DNA of 64,000 bases from Echinarachnius parma (GCA_037951105.1 JBAMJV010008096.1:62001-126000); one strand, 5' to 3'. Shown: positions 47,647 through 59,581, numbered from the stretch's first letter. Made by a program: numbers and translations. The notes: generated from the sequence alone by a model not told the origin.

Positions 47647-48851
47647 ATGACCACAAAATGCTCCTCAGAACAACAGGTTCCTGTTCTTTTTTATGATTTC
47701 ATTTTGTTTGCCATGCCATTTTCATAGAATTTGTTGAAAGCATAGACAGTTGAACCGACATGCCTTCCCCATCCATCTATTTTTAAAATACATGCGAATA
47801 CTAATTTGCCAAGTACCTTTAAAATTTATATTTCGGAATTCAGGATACACAAATAAATCACAATTAGTCATGTTTGCGATATACAAATTGTCAACATTAA
47901 TTTATTATCTCTGAAGATTAATTTTTTCATAGTTCCTAATGTCATAATTGTCATGAATTCCATGTGGTGGGAAATACTTGCTAAATAAATATTTTCCAGA
48001 AAATTATACAGGATTTCAATATTTTTATAGCTGAAAGAAATTCAGTTGTATCCAACAGATCTTATCCCTACAATGATACCTTATTAACAAATTTGTTTTA
48101 AGAAAAAATCCAACAAATGTGTTTTAAAAGACCATCTGACAGATTTTTGAAGTTTAAAACATTTCAGGATTGAAACCCATTTTCAACTCTGTAAAAATAA
48201 AGCGACGGAAGGAAAATGCACACACAAACAACATTATTCTCATATAAAACTGAAGTACACATTGTCCACTTGGTGACTTAAAAAAACTGTACAAACACAA
48301 GCAAACAAAATCACACCCATAAACACTAGCAAATTGCAAAAGATACCTCAAGACATGGAGAGATATGTAAGAATTTAAAATATAATCAAATTATGCTTAG
48401 AATAGGGTAAACCATCCCTGGGCACGTATTTATAAAAACAGCACTAGTTTAGTCGACGTTAGATGACAGGGCTAATTAAGCAATACGTTTTCTTAGTCAC
48501 TAACTGGTTATCTGGGTTTAGCATTTATTACCTACTAAGTTAACCCTAGTTCACAACTAAAAGAATCTCTTGTTCACTAAAATAGATTTAGACTGAAACT
48601 ATAAAGCTTGTGTTGTTTTATGAATACAAGTCTTGATCTCTACAGATATAAGGTCTTTTATCTTGCGACTGGTACAATTACTGAAAATACAGTAATTTGT
48701 GTGGTGTCCTACACTCGTGCAGCACAATGCAGATTTGCACCAAGTGTATGGACAATGTCTAGACTTTTCATAACTCAGGATCAGACCTTGTTTTTACAAT
48801 GGAGCTTGAATACCATGTGGATTTACATGTACAAAACGTACTCGTTCAGTA

Positions 48852-49151
48852 GGGCAATTCCAAGCAAAGCGTCAGTGTTATACAAAATTCACCCCTTTGC
48901 AGTCTGAATCCTCCAAATATCGATATGACATTTCAGTAACAATGAGAACATCAATATTTTAAGGATTCAAATGCCAAAGGGGTTATTTTGTAGAAACACA
49001 GTGACATTTTGTAGAAACAGTGTCATTTTGTAGAAATTAGAAACACAGTGTCATTTTGTAGAAACACAGTGTCATTTTGTAGAAATTAGAAACACAGTGT
49101 CATTTTGTAGAAACACAGTGTCATTTTGTCCACGTTTGCTTGGAATTGCTC
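48852..49151. mobile_element. 300-bp element, TIR GGGCAATTCCAAGC, 4-bp target duplication AGTA
   Basis: AGTA-GGGCAATTCCAAGCAAA to TTTGCTTGGAATTGCTC-AGTA. The interior repeats CACAGTGTCATTTTGTAGAA about six times (48985-49130). Confidence 0.8.
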
Positions 49152-49382
49152 AGTAGCTGATACAAGTTGGACTTTAAATAGTGAATCTTACATGTTATGG
49201 TTTCAAATATTAAAACAATTGTGTATTTCTCAGTCCTCATGCATCCATGGGAAATAATGCCTCCGGCTACTTCGTTGCCGAGGCATACAAAATGTTTGTA
49301 ATGTTGAAGCAAACCAAAGCAAGACTAAAAGAGTGACTGGAGCCATCAAAGTTCTTTATCAAACGAGCAACTGAAGTTGTCA

Positions 49383-49584
49383 TCAATCGTCGTCCATTTC
49401 GAGGTTGATGTTCTTGCCGAATTTGGCGTAAAGCTGGGCCTTGAGTTCAGCGAGCTCAGCCTTGATGGCGTCGCTCACCTTGTCGACGCCGGCAATCTCC
49501 CCCTCCATCCTTGTCTTGGCGTTCTCCACGGACTGAACGGCGTCGTCCAGCCTCTGGTTGAAAAACACCTCTCCGATCTGATAC
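49383..49584 (-). CDS. PFDN4: PFDN4 exon 4
   Basis: Begins after AATCAC. G-TAT-CAG joins the two bases CC of exon 3 to give IPYQIGEVFF, as in the family. Ends NINLEMDDD and TGA. Confidence 0.9.
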
Positions 49585-52494
49585 GTGATTGGTATCGTCA
49601 AGGAATCATTCTTTCATACCTTTTGTAATTTTTGGAGAAAAAATGTTTTTTATCATCTTATTACTGGAGATACTGATGATAAAATCAATTAATTAAATAA
49701 CTAGAAGTTGTTCTAAATTTATATCACAGCTTCCTCTCTATCCCTAATATTATTTCGACACAGAGGACAAGGGGATGGTCAGGGTATCTGGGGGGGGGGG
49801 GGGGGGTGGGGCGGGAGACAATAGATGCTAAAGGAAATTGTAGAGGAGTGATGGAAGGAATAGGGCAGGTCCAAGCTATTTGACTTGTGACGTACGGGAC
49901 ATTCACAGCTTTTAATTGATTATTACTCGGAGGAAGAAGCTATGATTTGGAATATTGTTGGTGCTTTGGGAAGCTACTTGCAGTCCCTTCCTAAAATGCA
50001 AAAAAAATAAATTAAAATCGCTCATTAATATTTAATTATGCTAATTAATATGCAGCGTGACGTATGGGACCAGAGAAATGTTGACTTTTTTGGAAAATTA
50101 TGTATCAAGAAAATGCTCTGAATCTACAGGGCTAATACTAACTAATTTGTAATATATGCATTCAGTAAACATTCAAGTACACACTACCAAAAAATTAATT
50201 AATTCACAACCTTTTTTCCCACGATAATTAATGAAAGATAATAGGTATGCGCGTGACGTATGGGACATTTTTTCCTCACTAAAACTATGTCATTTTTCTA
50301 TTTTAATTTCATAATCTTTCATTTTATTTTGCAATATATTTGTTCTTATTGTATAAATCTAATATTCTGATGAAAAAAAAAAAAAATACTTCTACAAAAA
50401 GTTACGATACGACTTTAAAAAACATGTTAATTAATTAAGCTAATTAATTCCTAATAAACTATTTTATCTGGCATCAATATGTGTAGGTTACATTCTTCTG
50501 ATGTAAATTACTTTTAAATTTGCCAAAAAAGAGATTAATATGAGTAAATTAAACAGAATCATTGAAAATGGGGCAACTTACATGAAATCCCATACATGGG
50601 ACTGTTCAGAAGAATAAGTGATTTATATTTTGTGCCTTTTTAGCACTTTCTTACAGTTTTTGAACCCGTTTGGAAGGTCTTGGTGTACTTAACCAGTGTT
50701 TTCTTCTGATGATCAGCGGTTAAAACACAAACAAATAATTTGTACCTGCCTTGCCATTGTTTTAACACTGAAAATGTCCCGTACGTCACACTTTTGTCCC
50801 GTACGTCACATTTGTCAATTAGCTAATAAAATTAAAACGAAAAATGTTTTTTTCATCAAACTTGGCTAGCAGGTCAGGAGTATGATAAATTAGAACTTAT
50901 GAAAAGAATATGAAAGAAAAAAATTAACTGTTTCATACTGAAATATTAAAAAATGTGCTAATTTTTGTCACGTACGGGACAAAGCATTTTGGACATGCCC
51001 TAATAAGCATAATCAATTAATTTTGAAACTTAAAAATTTGGTCGACTATTGCTAGTAATTAGTTTTACTAGTCTCCAGGCATATATGAAAGTAATGCTTC
51101 ATTGATTAAATAAATATTAGAAATAAAAATGTAATGTCCCGTACGTCACACTAATATTTGAAATATGCAAATAAGATGACCCCTACTCGTTAAATATGCA
51201 GATTATGCAAATTTCCACACTAAAAATCTGAACTTCAGACTATTAGCTTTTAAATGATACCAAACTTGATATGCTAAAATGAAGATGAATTTTCACCATC
51301 AAGGGGGACATTAGCTTGGACCTGCCCAATATCATAAACATATATATTTCAGGTAGTCTGACACTCTGTGCTAAATAACATAGGAAGAAGTGATGGGAAA
51401 GAGTATCAACTATGTACATAGATGATACCCATTCCCATCACTTCTTTCTACGTTTTTTAGCATCTATCTGACTACTAACTACCTACAATTTAAATACATA
51501 CATACATTCAAATTTTAGACTTATGAAATTGGTGTAGCATCATAAGACAAAAGGATATGGTATTAAAGCATCATCATCTGCCAGCACCAGCTCTTCACTG
51601 GCATCTTCAAGGTTCTGCAGGTCCTTCTACATTATGAACACAAGAAAGTAGAGCAATACAAAGACAAACTGTTATAAACATTCATCATAATTTCTTAATC
51701 ACTTGGCTATACATGCTGCCTCACATCAATTTGTGCTTTTGTAGTTTTGTACTACAGCTATGCTTTAATTATGATTTTATTATAATTGAATTTGATTGTG
51801 TATTTTTTTGTTAATGGGAATCGCTGTTCCTTCCAAATTATCATCATTTAAGCAAAATATTTTTGTCAAAATTTAAAAAACAGATCGAGACCAATTCATC
51901 GATGGATACAAATATCAAAATGTATTGTTGATTTTGGTTCATCTATTAAAAGTCTTAAGATTAACTTAAAGTTAACAAGTCAGCATTGTAACTGCTGCCA
52001 TATATATATGTTACTCTCAAACTGAAAATGCCTTTATACTGTACACTGCACTCTTGTTACTAATGAGTAATTATGAACAGGAAAATCACTTCGCTTTGTT
52101 GTATTGGGATTCCTTTAACTAATTCAATTCAATACACAACAAATGTGTTAATTGGGAGAGTAACAATTTATTCTTTATCCTCTTTTTGAAATATTATTTT
52201 TTACATTTTTATCATTGTACTTTAACTTTATAGTTCTTAATGCAGATCAAGAACAGTGTTGTTAATCAATGCTCGAAATTAGCACAGGCCCGATGGCCCG
52301 GGGCCACTAAAAATTGCTGTTGGGCCAGTATTTCCAATGTTTGGTGGCCCGATCGGGCCCTGTATTACGCAAGTTGTTATTTTGCTTACCTTCTTGTTTG
52401 CTATTTCATCCTGCAGTTCTGCTAGTTTGTTGCTCTTGCGGGCAAATATATTGATCTTCTGCTGATCTTCAAACGTGACATTTACATCATCCTC
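49383..52494 (-). CDS. PFDN4: Prefoldin subunit 4 (exons 2-4; first coding exon not found)
   Basis: Prefoldin is the hexameric cochaperone that hands unfolded actin and tubulin to CCT. PFDN4 is one of its four beta-type subunits. Exons 52390-52494, 51559-51626 and 49383-49584 give 124 residues (human PFDN4 is 134): VNVTFEDQQKINIFARKSNK, QNLEDASEELVLADDDALIP, YQIGEVFFNQRLDDAVQSVE and AQLYAKFGKNINLEMDDD. The two coiled-coil helices and the central beta hairpin of the family are all covered. About ten N-terminal residues are missing because exon 1 could not be located between 52500 and 60000; transposon insertions there make a long first intron likely. The last intron uses U12-type signals. Confidence 0.92.
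49585..51558 (-). other. U12-type AT-AC intron of PFDN4
   Basis: 5' end ATATCCTTTT, branch-point consensus TTCCTTGAC at 49605-49597 with its A 13 nt from the 3' AC end. The intron is 1974 bp, mostly made of the element at 49863-51327. Confidence 0.85.
49863..51327. mobile_element. Motif-array transposon, TIR GGGCAGGTCCAAGCTA, 4-bp target duplication AATA
   Basis: AATA-GGGCAGGTCCAAGCTA at left and TAGCTTGGACCTGCCC-AATA at right; 1465 bp without coding capacity. GTGACGTACGGGAC or GTCCCGTACGTCAC occurs at 49887, 50057, 50253, 50776, 50796, 50967 and 51136. Confidence 0.88.
51559..51626 (-). CDS. PFDN4: PFDN4 exon 3, ends at a U12-type AT-AC donor
   Basis: 22 codons plus two bases: KDLQNLEDASEELVLADDDA then LI. 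The exon is followed by ATATCCTTTT, the consensus of AT-AC U12 introns. No GT donor is present. Confidence 0.88.
52258..52365. repeat. GGCCCGATGGCCCG-type dispersed repeat fragment
   Basis: Short GC-rich island with GGCCCGATGGCCCGGGGCCA and GGTGGCCCGATCGGGCCC in an AT-rich intron. Looks like a MITE piece; ends not defined. Confidence 0.4.
52390..52494 (-). CDS. PFDN4: PFDN4 exon 2
   Basis: 35 codons in phase 0, acceptor TTTGTCTTTCAG, donor GTAAGC. VNVTFEDQQKIN is diagnostic. Confidence 0.93.
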
Positions 52495-53165
52495 CTGAAA
52501 GACAAAAGGTGGGAATATTCAATTCTTGCTCTCTGCTTCGCACAAAATTAGTAGACGTTGAAACTACACTAACTAGTACAAGCACCAGAGGCAGAGGTCA
52601 TATGGCAGCAGATTCCTCACTAGACAGAAAAATCCATAGATCTCGTTCTGGAGGGGGGTCCTTTAATATTATGACGTCATACTATCCCCTCCATCCCGAG
52701 ATGGAACTCTAAGGTGTTCGTACTGTGACAGAGCAAACCAACTAATAAGCAGCCGCACGATTATATGACAGGTCAAATATGTGCCGCAGCGCGCGAGCAT
52801 CGATAACACAGGGGTTCAGCACTCGCACGCTTACGTTATGGCGATCATGGAGTGAGAAAGATTTACAGGATATTTACAACGAAAAAGGCGAATGAAATGA
52901 CCAGACAGAGATTGATTTAGTAAGTGAAGAACTTGACTTGTGAATGAATACTTTTACTTTACTTTTGTGACATTTTTGGACATTGTCAATTTGATGTGGA
53001 GAACTGGGATACTTATTACACTTGTCTTCGATTTTGTTTCTTCGAAGGAGCTCCGTCACACAAGCGAATAGGGAAGAATTCAGAGTATGTAGAGAACGGT
53101 TGAGAAAAAAATCGTTAAAGAACCCTCAAAACATTGGCTAATTTTTTGGACTAATTCCTCACTCA

Positions 53166-53265
53166 CTCCACAATGTAGTGTGCTCTTCATCCTTCTTCCC
53201 TCGCACTATCAAAGACTGGAATGCGTCACATCTACAAAGTACATGGTCCACTCGGGTGGACCATT
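53166..53265 (+). mobile_element. LINE remnant (reverse transcriptase C-terminal end)
   Basis: SSFFPRTIKDWNASH resembles the YKxSFFPRTIxDWNxLP signature near the end of many animal LINE ORF2 proteins. Only this scrap remains. Confidence 0.65.
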
Positions 53266-53609
53266 TACACGCAATATACGCTAATACACAGGAGATTAGC
53301 ATACTGCCCATTCGTACACTGTACCGATCATCAGTTGAACGCTATGTGTTAGGACGCATCGGTAAGGAAAACAGACAGGCTTAATCATTTTTTTCCTACA
53401 TTTTGAGGTCTTCAAAACAACAGAGTCGGTACTTATTATCAAAGTATATGAATTGTGGATCACATAAACGATTTTTTTTTGCATTTGCTGGTAAATTGAG
53501 GGAGAAATCGGGCGACAAAAATTGTTTTCGTTTTGGATAATGCAGCAGGCGGAAGAGGTTGATCTCCACACAACGCTATTGTAATGTACCTAGGTGTGGA
53601 ATGCGTTAA

Positions 53610-54142
53610 AGGGGTAGTACAGTTTTGGTAAGGCTGAACTTTAGTAACCAAAACCTGCACAGTAACATTGCAAACTAATATTTATAACCCCACCATGCTC
53701 GAAAGGTATACAAAAATACAAACGACTAAGTAAAAAGCCTGTTATCATTCAAAAAGCGCCATTAAAACACGAGGGCGCTCTCTAATAAGGCAAATGGTTT
53801 CAACCATTTTGCATACAAAATTATGCAAGTGATGTTTTGTTGAAATAATGATTAAATAGAGAGATCATCAACAACTATTTAAAAACCGCTTTTGAAAACT
53901 TTTGAAAAAGTGTAAGCATTTAAAAAAAAAAAAAAAAATCATCGTATTTATTTGGGGCCCAAATAATTATCGATCGGATATATTTATTGATATTTCAGCC
54001 ATTTCTAAACCGATTTTGACCAAATAAAGTTTATTCTGCCATTAAAATTGGATGTTCTTTCAAATTCGACACTCAGTTTTTCATTGCCTCACGAAAAAAT
54101 TGTGTTGTGCAGCGCCCTCTCAACCAAAACTAAACTACCCCT
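53610..54142. mobile_element. TTAA-type element, family A, copy 3 (best ends)
   Basis: TTAA-AGGGGTAGTACAGTTTTGG to CCAAAACTAAACTACCCCT-TTAA; both TTAA copies are intact (53606-53609 and 54143-54146). Confidence 0.92.
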
Positions 54143-54353
54143 TTAAAGATGGATCCTGCAGCCTTCCCATCACTTGATGCATTCAAAGTAGCATTGAGAT
54201 TTGAGGGAAGTCTGCATCCAACGCAAACCAGTGACAAACAAACCCTACCCCTGGCTCTAGTGCTGTAACTGACCTTGATGATCGGATCGGTTGATCGGAT
54301 CGACAACATTTTATCGATGATAGAAGTCGGATCAGAGATCGGATCGGATCGGG

Positions 54354-54411
<58 letters not shown>
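54354..54411. repeat. Poly-A run (58)
   Basis: Uninterrupted A tract within the hAT-type arm. A second run of 63 A is at 59515-59577. Confidence 0.95.
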
Positions 54412-54414
<3 letters not shown>

Positions 54415-54501
54415 GTTTTTTTTCTTCTTTGGAAAATGATCCCAAAAATCATATTTTGGGAAAATAAATGAATACCAAAGCAACATATGATGACATAAAC
54501 G

Positions 54502-54876
54502 GTCTTTGTATTGCTCTACTTTCTTGTGTTCATAATGTAGAAGGACCTGCAGAACCTTGAAGATGCCAGTGAAGAGCTGGTGCTGGCAGATGATGATGCT
54601 TTAAAGGGCATCAAGCGTGGGGATGCTACACAGCGGGTCGCCATTTTGAACTGGGCCAGTTTGCGCGCACCGCATGACACTGAGCTAACGTGCATCACGC
54701 ACCGTGCGCAACGTGTACTTAAGATGGCGCCGCGCATCTGATTTGACGAATCTGAAGTACCTTTAATACCATATCCTTTTGTCTTACGATGCTACACCAA
54801 TTTCATTAGTCTAAAATTTGAATGTATGTACCGTATGTATTTAAATTTTAGGTAGTTAGTAGTCGGATAGATGCTA
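54502..54876 (+). pseudogene. Captured, inverted copy of PFDN4 exon 3 and flanks
   Basis: Matches 51680-51465 on the opposite strand, from TCTTTGTATTGCTCTACTTT through the exon (LQNLEDASEELVLADDDAL) and the ATATCCTTTT donor to GTAGTCGGATAGATGCTAA. The exon is broken by a 158-bp TTAA-flanked insert at 54605-54762. Confidence 0.88.
54605..54762. mobile_element. Small TTAA-flanked insert inside the PFDN4 copy
   Basis: TTAA-AGGGCATC to GTACCT-TTAA; the native locus has a single TTAA here (GCTTTAATACC). CpG-rich interior. Confidence 0.75.
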
Positions 54877-54885
54877 ATAAATGAT

Positions 54886-55104
54886 GACATAAACGGTACC
54901 CTGGGGTACCAGACGAAAATCCGCCATTTTGTTTAATTATTTATTTAATTTTTAGGGCTGTACTGTGGGTATAGCGTGCATACAATCGCGCGCTGCACTG
55001 CATGCACAATGCAATAGCTGCGGTACGGTTGGACACAAGATGGCGCTACACAACGCGGTACCCCGGGGTACAACGGTACCCCGGGGTACTGCGTGTGTCA
55101 TCAT
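54886..55104. mobile_element. GGTACC-rich MITE, second copy (inverted relative to 27898)
   Basis: ATGATGACATAAACGGTACC to GGGGTACTGCGTGTGTCATC. The terminal ATGATGACATAAACGG is also present alone at 54487-54502, on the other side of the PFDN4 fragment. Confidence 0.8.
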
Positions 55105-55106
55105 AT

Positions 55107-55345
55107 GTCCATATGAATAAGCCCAAGGTAATCTTGTATGGGTATGCTTTCATTTCAAACTGATTACCTCTCCTTTTACAAAATTACTTGCGGCGATTCT
55201 GAAAGGTTACGCCAAATTAATCACATAGGACTGAGCTTAGTAACCTTTCAGAATCGCCGCGAGTAATTTTGTAAAAGGAGAGCTAATCAGTTTGAAATGA
55301 AAGCATACCCATACAAGATTACCTTGGGCTTATTCATATGGATAT
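55107..55345. repeat. Long foldback hairpin
   Basis: ATGAATAAGCCCAAGGTAAT and GCGGCGATTCTGAAAGGTTA on the left arm are repeated in reverse complement on the right; arms about 95 bp with a loop of about 45 bp. Confidence 0.85.
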
Positions 55346-55566
55346 TTATTCATATGGATATATGTTGCTTTGGTATTCATTTATTTTCCCAAAATATGTT
55401 TTTTGGGATCATTTTCCAAAAAAATTATTTATTTATTTATTTGTTTTGCCGATCTGATCTTCCGATTTTTCTGCATGATCGGAAATCGGCAGAAACGATC
55501 CCGATCAGGTATGATCGGATCGGGATCGTATGCCGATCCGATGATCGGTTACAGCACTACCTGGCC

Positions 55567-57920
55567 TAGATCGACAAATCTATCGCTTTCATGGCCTTTT
55601 TGACATTATTATTGTTATTTTCACTGTCGGCATTCTAGCGATAGACGCTACCCATACACTTTGCCTTAAGAGCCAAGAACACCGTAACTCTGCAGTAAAA
55701 GTTAGTTACGGAAAATCAGTTGCATTCGAATACAAAACACCACATTCTCACACTTTGAGCGACGCAAAATTAAAATGAGTTGTTTGACTTGACAAACTGT
55801 TAATGTACCGAATAATTATTGGAATCACTGGCCCACAATTATTTGCTAAAAATGTAGCGGTAACAGTCCGTAACAGTTTGTCAAGTCAAACAACTCATTT
55901 TAATTTTGCGTCGTTTTTTTTTTTTTTTTTGTGTGCACGCTAGCGATACCGTACGATGACGTAATTATTGCATCTGTGTACGATAACGGCAGTTTGAACG
56001 GCGAAAGACCGATGAAGAGTGATGGAAAATTGTTGTAAAATCTCCCAAATCGCCGTAATTATAGAATGACATGTATAGCGACTAGGCTTGGGCGTGAGAA
56101 CCGATTACCAGATTCTACTCGACTCCAGAAATTGGAATCGGCCCTCGATTCTTGAATAGCGTAGAACCGAGTAACCGATTCTGTGTCTATTGACTCGCGA
56201 GAAGGGGAGAGTCGGCTCTAATCCCGACTCTCCTCGGTCTTAATCGGAATAGACGCAAACCACACAACACTACATTGTAATGCTGCGCTATACGGGAACA
56301 ATGTGGGACAGTACAAAAAAAGTTTGTCAAAATTTCACACAAAATTCTTATCTTAAATTCAACAAAATCAATCATGACTGGCCCTAAAAATGATACAAGT
56401 GTTATATGAACTTACCAAAATGGTCCAAATTATTCTTCAAATGTCGAAAAAAATGGAAAATCTGCAGTTTTGGAAAATAAAAAGACTGAGAAAATCTCAG
56501 TCGTGATCCCTCTCGAAAGTGTTGCTGCTATCTGGATGACTGTCATGTATTTCCCGCAAGCTTCCCACACCACACGTGTTACCGTATCCGAATTCTGACA
56601 CGGCGTATCCGAATTCTGATACGGCGTATCCGAAATCGGATACGGCGGGCATGCTTGCAGATCGCGAGTTGGCTTGTTTTGGACAATAATAAGCGGCCTC
56701 CGCATGTTGCGGGCGGGCTTTCTTTGTTTACGATGGGACATCGAGCAGGAAGAGAAAGAAATGGAACTTATATGACGATTTTTGTAAGTATGACTTATCA
56801 TTTTGAAAATGAAATTTTGTACAATAAATCATAAAATCAGCTTCAATCTAGGTATGCAATTTTTTACTTTAGATATGCTGTTCTTTTCTCTCTGTTTGTA
56901 GTTCAAATTGTGTCCCGTAGATTTTTACCACTGTGAGCAGTAAATGGTCCATTAGGACCATTTACAATACATTGTAGATGTGACGCAAACTAAATAGCGC
57001 GGCCCGGCATCATTTACTTATTGAACGCATGAAACCGCCGTGTCTCACGCACAGACACACTCTCCTCGTCTCTCGCACACTGCACAGACAGTCTTTCCTC
57101 GTCTCTCCCGTCTTAAATCATTTCAAGAAAACAACGGTGGCGCGCGCGCCAATAGACTAGACGTGTACATGTACTTCAGTACATGTGCGCTGTCGGCCAT
57201 GCCCATATATAGAAGTATGACTCACAGAACATACGAGCATGTACGTTCGTGTATGCAGCATAGCATTGCAAGCGAAGCAAAACTCCGCATGCAATGCTCG
57301 CGCTGGCTCCGATATGGGTATATGTGGTGGCGATGTGCTGTTTATGTCGCTGTTTGCGAACTTTTTAATATATCAGGTAAGAAAATTCTATTTGAATGTT
57401 GTTACTGGTACTTGCAATTGTACCTGCCTTACGCGGTATAGCGCTACTATAAAGTTCACCATTGTACTAAAGGTTATCTCTCGCTCGGAACCGATGTACT
57501 TCCCATGTACACAGAGGGTATGATTGTGTGATTTTGCAGGTATGAATTATGTGTACGATCTGATTGAGAACCGATTCCGCTCAGAAGTGAGACATGGGTA
57601 TGGAACCGGAATCGACTCCAAGCTGGGGCAGAACCGCCCAAGCCTAATAGCGACACACGAGATCGGTGAGTTAAAGTATTATAGTAGCCCTAAATGTATT
57701 ATTGATAGGGCTACAAATGTCGCTCAAAGTGTGAGAATGTGGTGTTTTGTATTCGAATGCAACTGATTTTCCGTAACTAACTTTTACTGCAGAGTTACGG
57801 TGTTCTTGGCTCTTAAGGCAAAGTGTATGGGTAGCGTCTATCGCTAGAATGCCGACAGTGAAAATAACAATAATGTCAAAAACTGAAAAAGGCCATGAAA
57901 GCGATAGATTTGTCGATCTA
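55567..57920. mobile_element. Long-TIR element with 9-bp target duplication (MULE-like)
   Basis: Arms of about 200 bp (TAGATCGACAAATCTATCGC ... GGTGTTCTTGGCTCTTAAGG) face each other. TACCTGGCC occurs immediately before 55567 and after 57920. Long arms and a 9-bp duplication are features of Mutator-like elements. The middle holds a hAT-type insertion and a hairpin at 55757-55912. Confidence 0.75.
56083..57646. mobile_element. hAT-type element, TIR TAGGCTTGGGCG, 8-bp duplication ATAGCGAC
   Basis: ATAGCGAC-TAGGCTTGGGCG at left and CGCCCAAGCCTA-ATAGCGAC at right, both perfect. 1564 bp; no transposase frame recognised. Subterminal AACCGATT motifs occur at both ends. Confidence 0.88.
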
Positions 57921-57929
57921 TACCTGGCC

Positions 57930-59428
57930 CTGACTGAGTGTCATTGCCTGGATTTTGTTTGTGTTTTTTGTGCCGTTTGTTTTTGTTTTGTTTGATTTTG
58001 TTTGCGTTCATTGTTGACTGTATGTGTACCTCACGGCAGTGCATTAATCTTCAGTCATGAAGTCTGCACTATATAGTCTATATACAGAATAAGAATTACA
58101 CAATTAATTTGGAAATGTTTTGAGTAGATTTACGTCCACGTCAGAATGTGAGAATTTCTCCTGTGACCATGGTGACTGTGTGAAAACATGCACTTTGTCT
58201 TTGAGTTTGAGATTAGAAGCTTAGTTATATGGAGAAGTTGAGTAAACACATTTATAAAGAATAATATATCCTATTGCCAATGCCCAATGGTCAAGTGTCT
58301 TACTTGGGCAAGCTCAAAGATAAAAGTTGTTCTAACTTTTGTGTCACTGTGCCATATCCGAATTCCACTACGGCGGTCTAGGAAATTAAAAATGATTTTC
58401 TATCGTGGTGCATGATTACATTTGATCTAATACGAAAAAGGTACAAATTAACATTCTATACTTACGCCGCCAGGTGCTTTCTTCATAGACAGTGCCATAA
58501 CTTGAGAATTATTTACTTCTGTGTCGCCAAAATTTGCAAATTACACTCTTGTTTTCACGTCTCCGAAATCAGTAACGCAGTAGTGGATCTCCACATGTAC
58601 CTTATGCGCATGCGTATTGCATGCATGTGTACGTACGTACGTACATACACTGCATGCATGCACTGATTATTCATTCAGCAATTACAGCGGAACGGCGGTG
58701 GTGTTTTGCGGATGTGGATGTGAACTTGGGAAAGAAAAGCAGAATATGGATACATTATCGTGTCTGGAGAAGCAGAGGGGGCTGAGCTTAATTATAGTTT
58801 TTATAGGTTGTGAGTATTGTTTTTTTAGTCTTATTTTTACTGTAAAATATTGATGTTATACAGACCAAATATTTTGTTTTTGCATCCTGTTTACGACCTT
58901 CCATATGATCAGCAGCAAATTTGTAGGCGCTACTTTCCGCTGCTGTGTTATTGTAGTTAGTCGGGCGGTCAGGTTATATGGACTGAATGGACCTCAGCGA
59001 AATTTTGTGTTGATTGCTTTGCGTGAAATACGCTGCATTTCTTAACCGAAAACGCATTCACGTGCAATTAATGAGGTGATAATCGGCATAAACAAATGAG
59101 AATGTGAAATTTAAAAAAAAAAAAAAAATTTCACTGACAGTGCAAGCAAGATATTTCCATGGTGAAATACTGGAATTCCCCTTGAAAGGGTCATTCCCTC
59201 TTTTGCAAGCCAAATATTAAAAGTTGCGAGGTTATTGTCTTATCTGAAAGAAAATGTCATTTAATAGCATGCCTGAAAAAATTAGGGCTTGAAATCTCTT
59301 TTTCGTGGAGTTATAGACCTAAAAACTAATAAACCGTCGTCCAATTTTAATTGTGCATTATATGTATATTCACCCAGTGAGGAAGTTCGTACATGGATTC
59401 CACGAAGTACTACAACGCTATGCGTGAC
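57930..59428. other. No gene recognised
   Basis: AT-rich with short open frames. ACGTACGTACGTAC near 58630 is a small simple repeat. Confidence 0.4.
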
Positions 59429-59514
59429 TAGAGCTGAGTCCAAACGGTCGGATATCCGATATCCGACCGTGAAGGTCGGATACCGAATACAAATTTTCGG
59501 ATACGAATATCCGG

Positions 59515-59581
<67 letters not shown>

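Larger units (their letters stand above)
54258..55559. mobile_element. hAT-type composite element, TIR TAGTGCTGTAAC
   Basis: TAGTGCTGTAACTGACC at left and GGTTACAGCACTA at right, flanked by CCTGGCTC and CCTGGCCT. These agree at six of eight positions, suggesting an 8-bp duplication. GATCGGATCGG repeats and TTTTGGGAAAATAAATGAAT form the inner arms. Inside are a 58-A run, a PFDN4 fragment, a second MITE and a foldback. Confidence 0.75.

Noticed and set aside
49585-49613. GT-AG acceptor GAAAG before NDSLTIPITYQ as the start of PFDN4 exon 4
   Set aside because: It inserts residues not found in the family and would not match any donor after exon 3; the TTCCTTGAC there is the U12 branch point.
51540-51626. 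PFDN4 exon 3 reading on into LIPYPFVL as a retrocopy or broken gene
   Set aside because: The apparent run-on is intron sequence: ATATCCTTTT is a U12 donor and splicing to 49584 restores the protein.
52834-52860. ATGATCGCCATAAC|GTAAGC (minus strand) as PFDN4 exon 1
   Set aside because: It ends in phase 2 and joining to exon 2 gives an early stop.
54579-54741. Plus-strand frame continuing from the PFDN4 copy into new residues
   Set aside because: It runs into the TTAA insert and stops; there is no start or promoter, so it is a pseudogene fragment.
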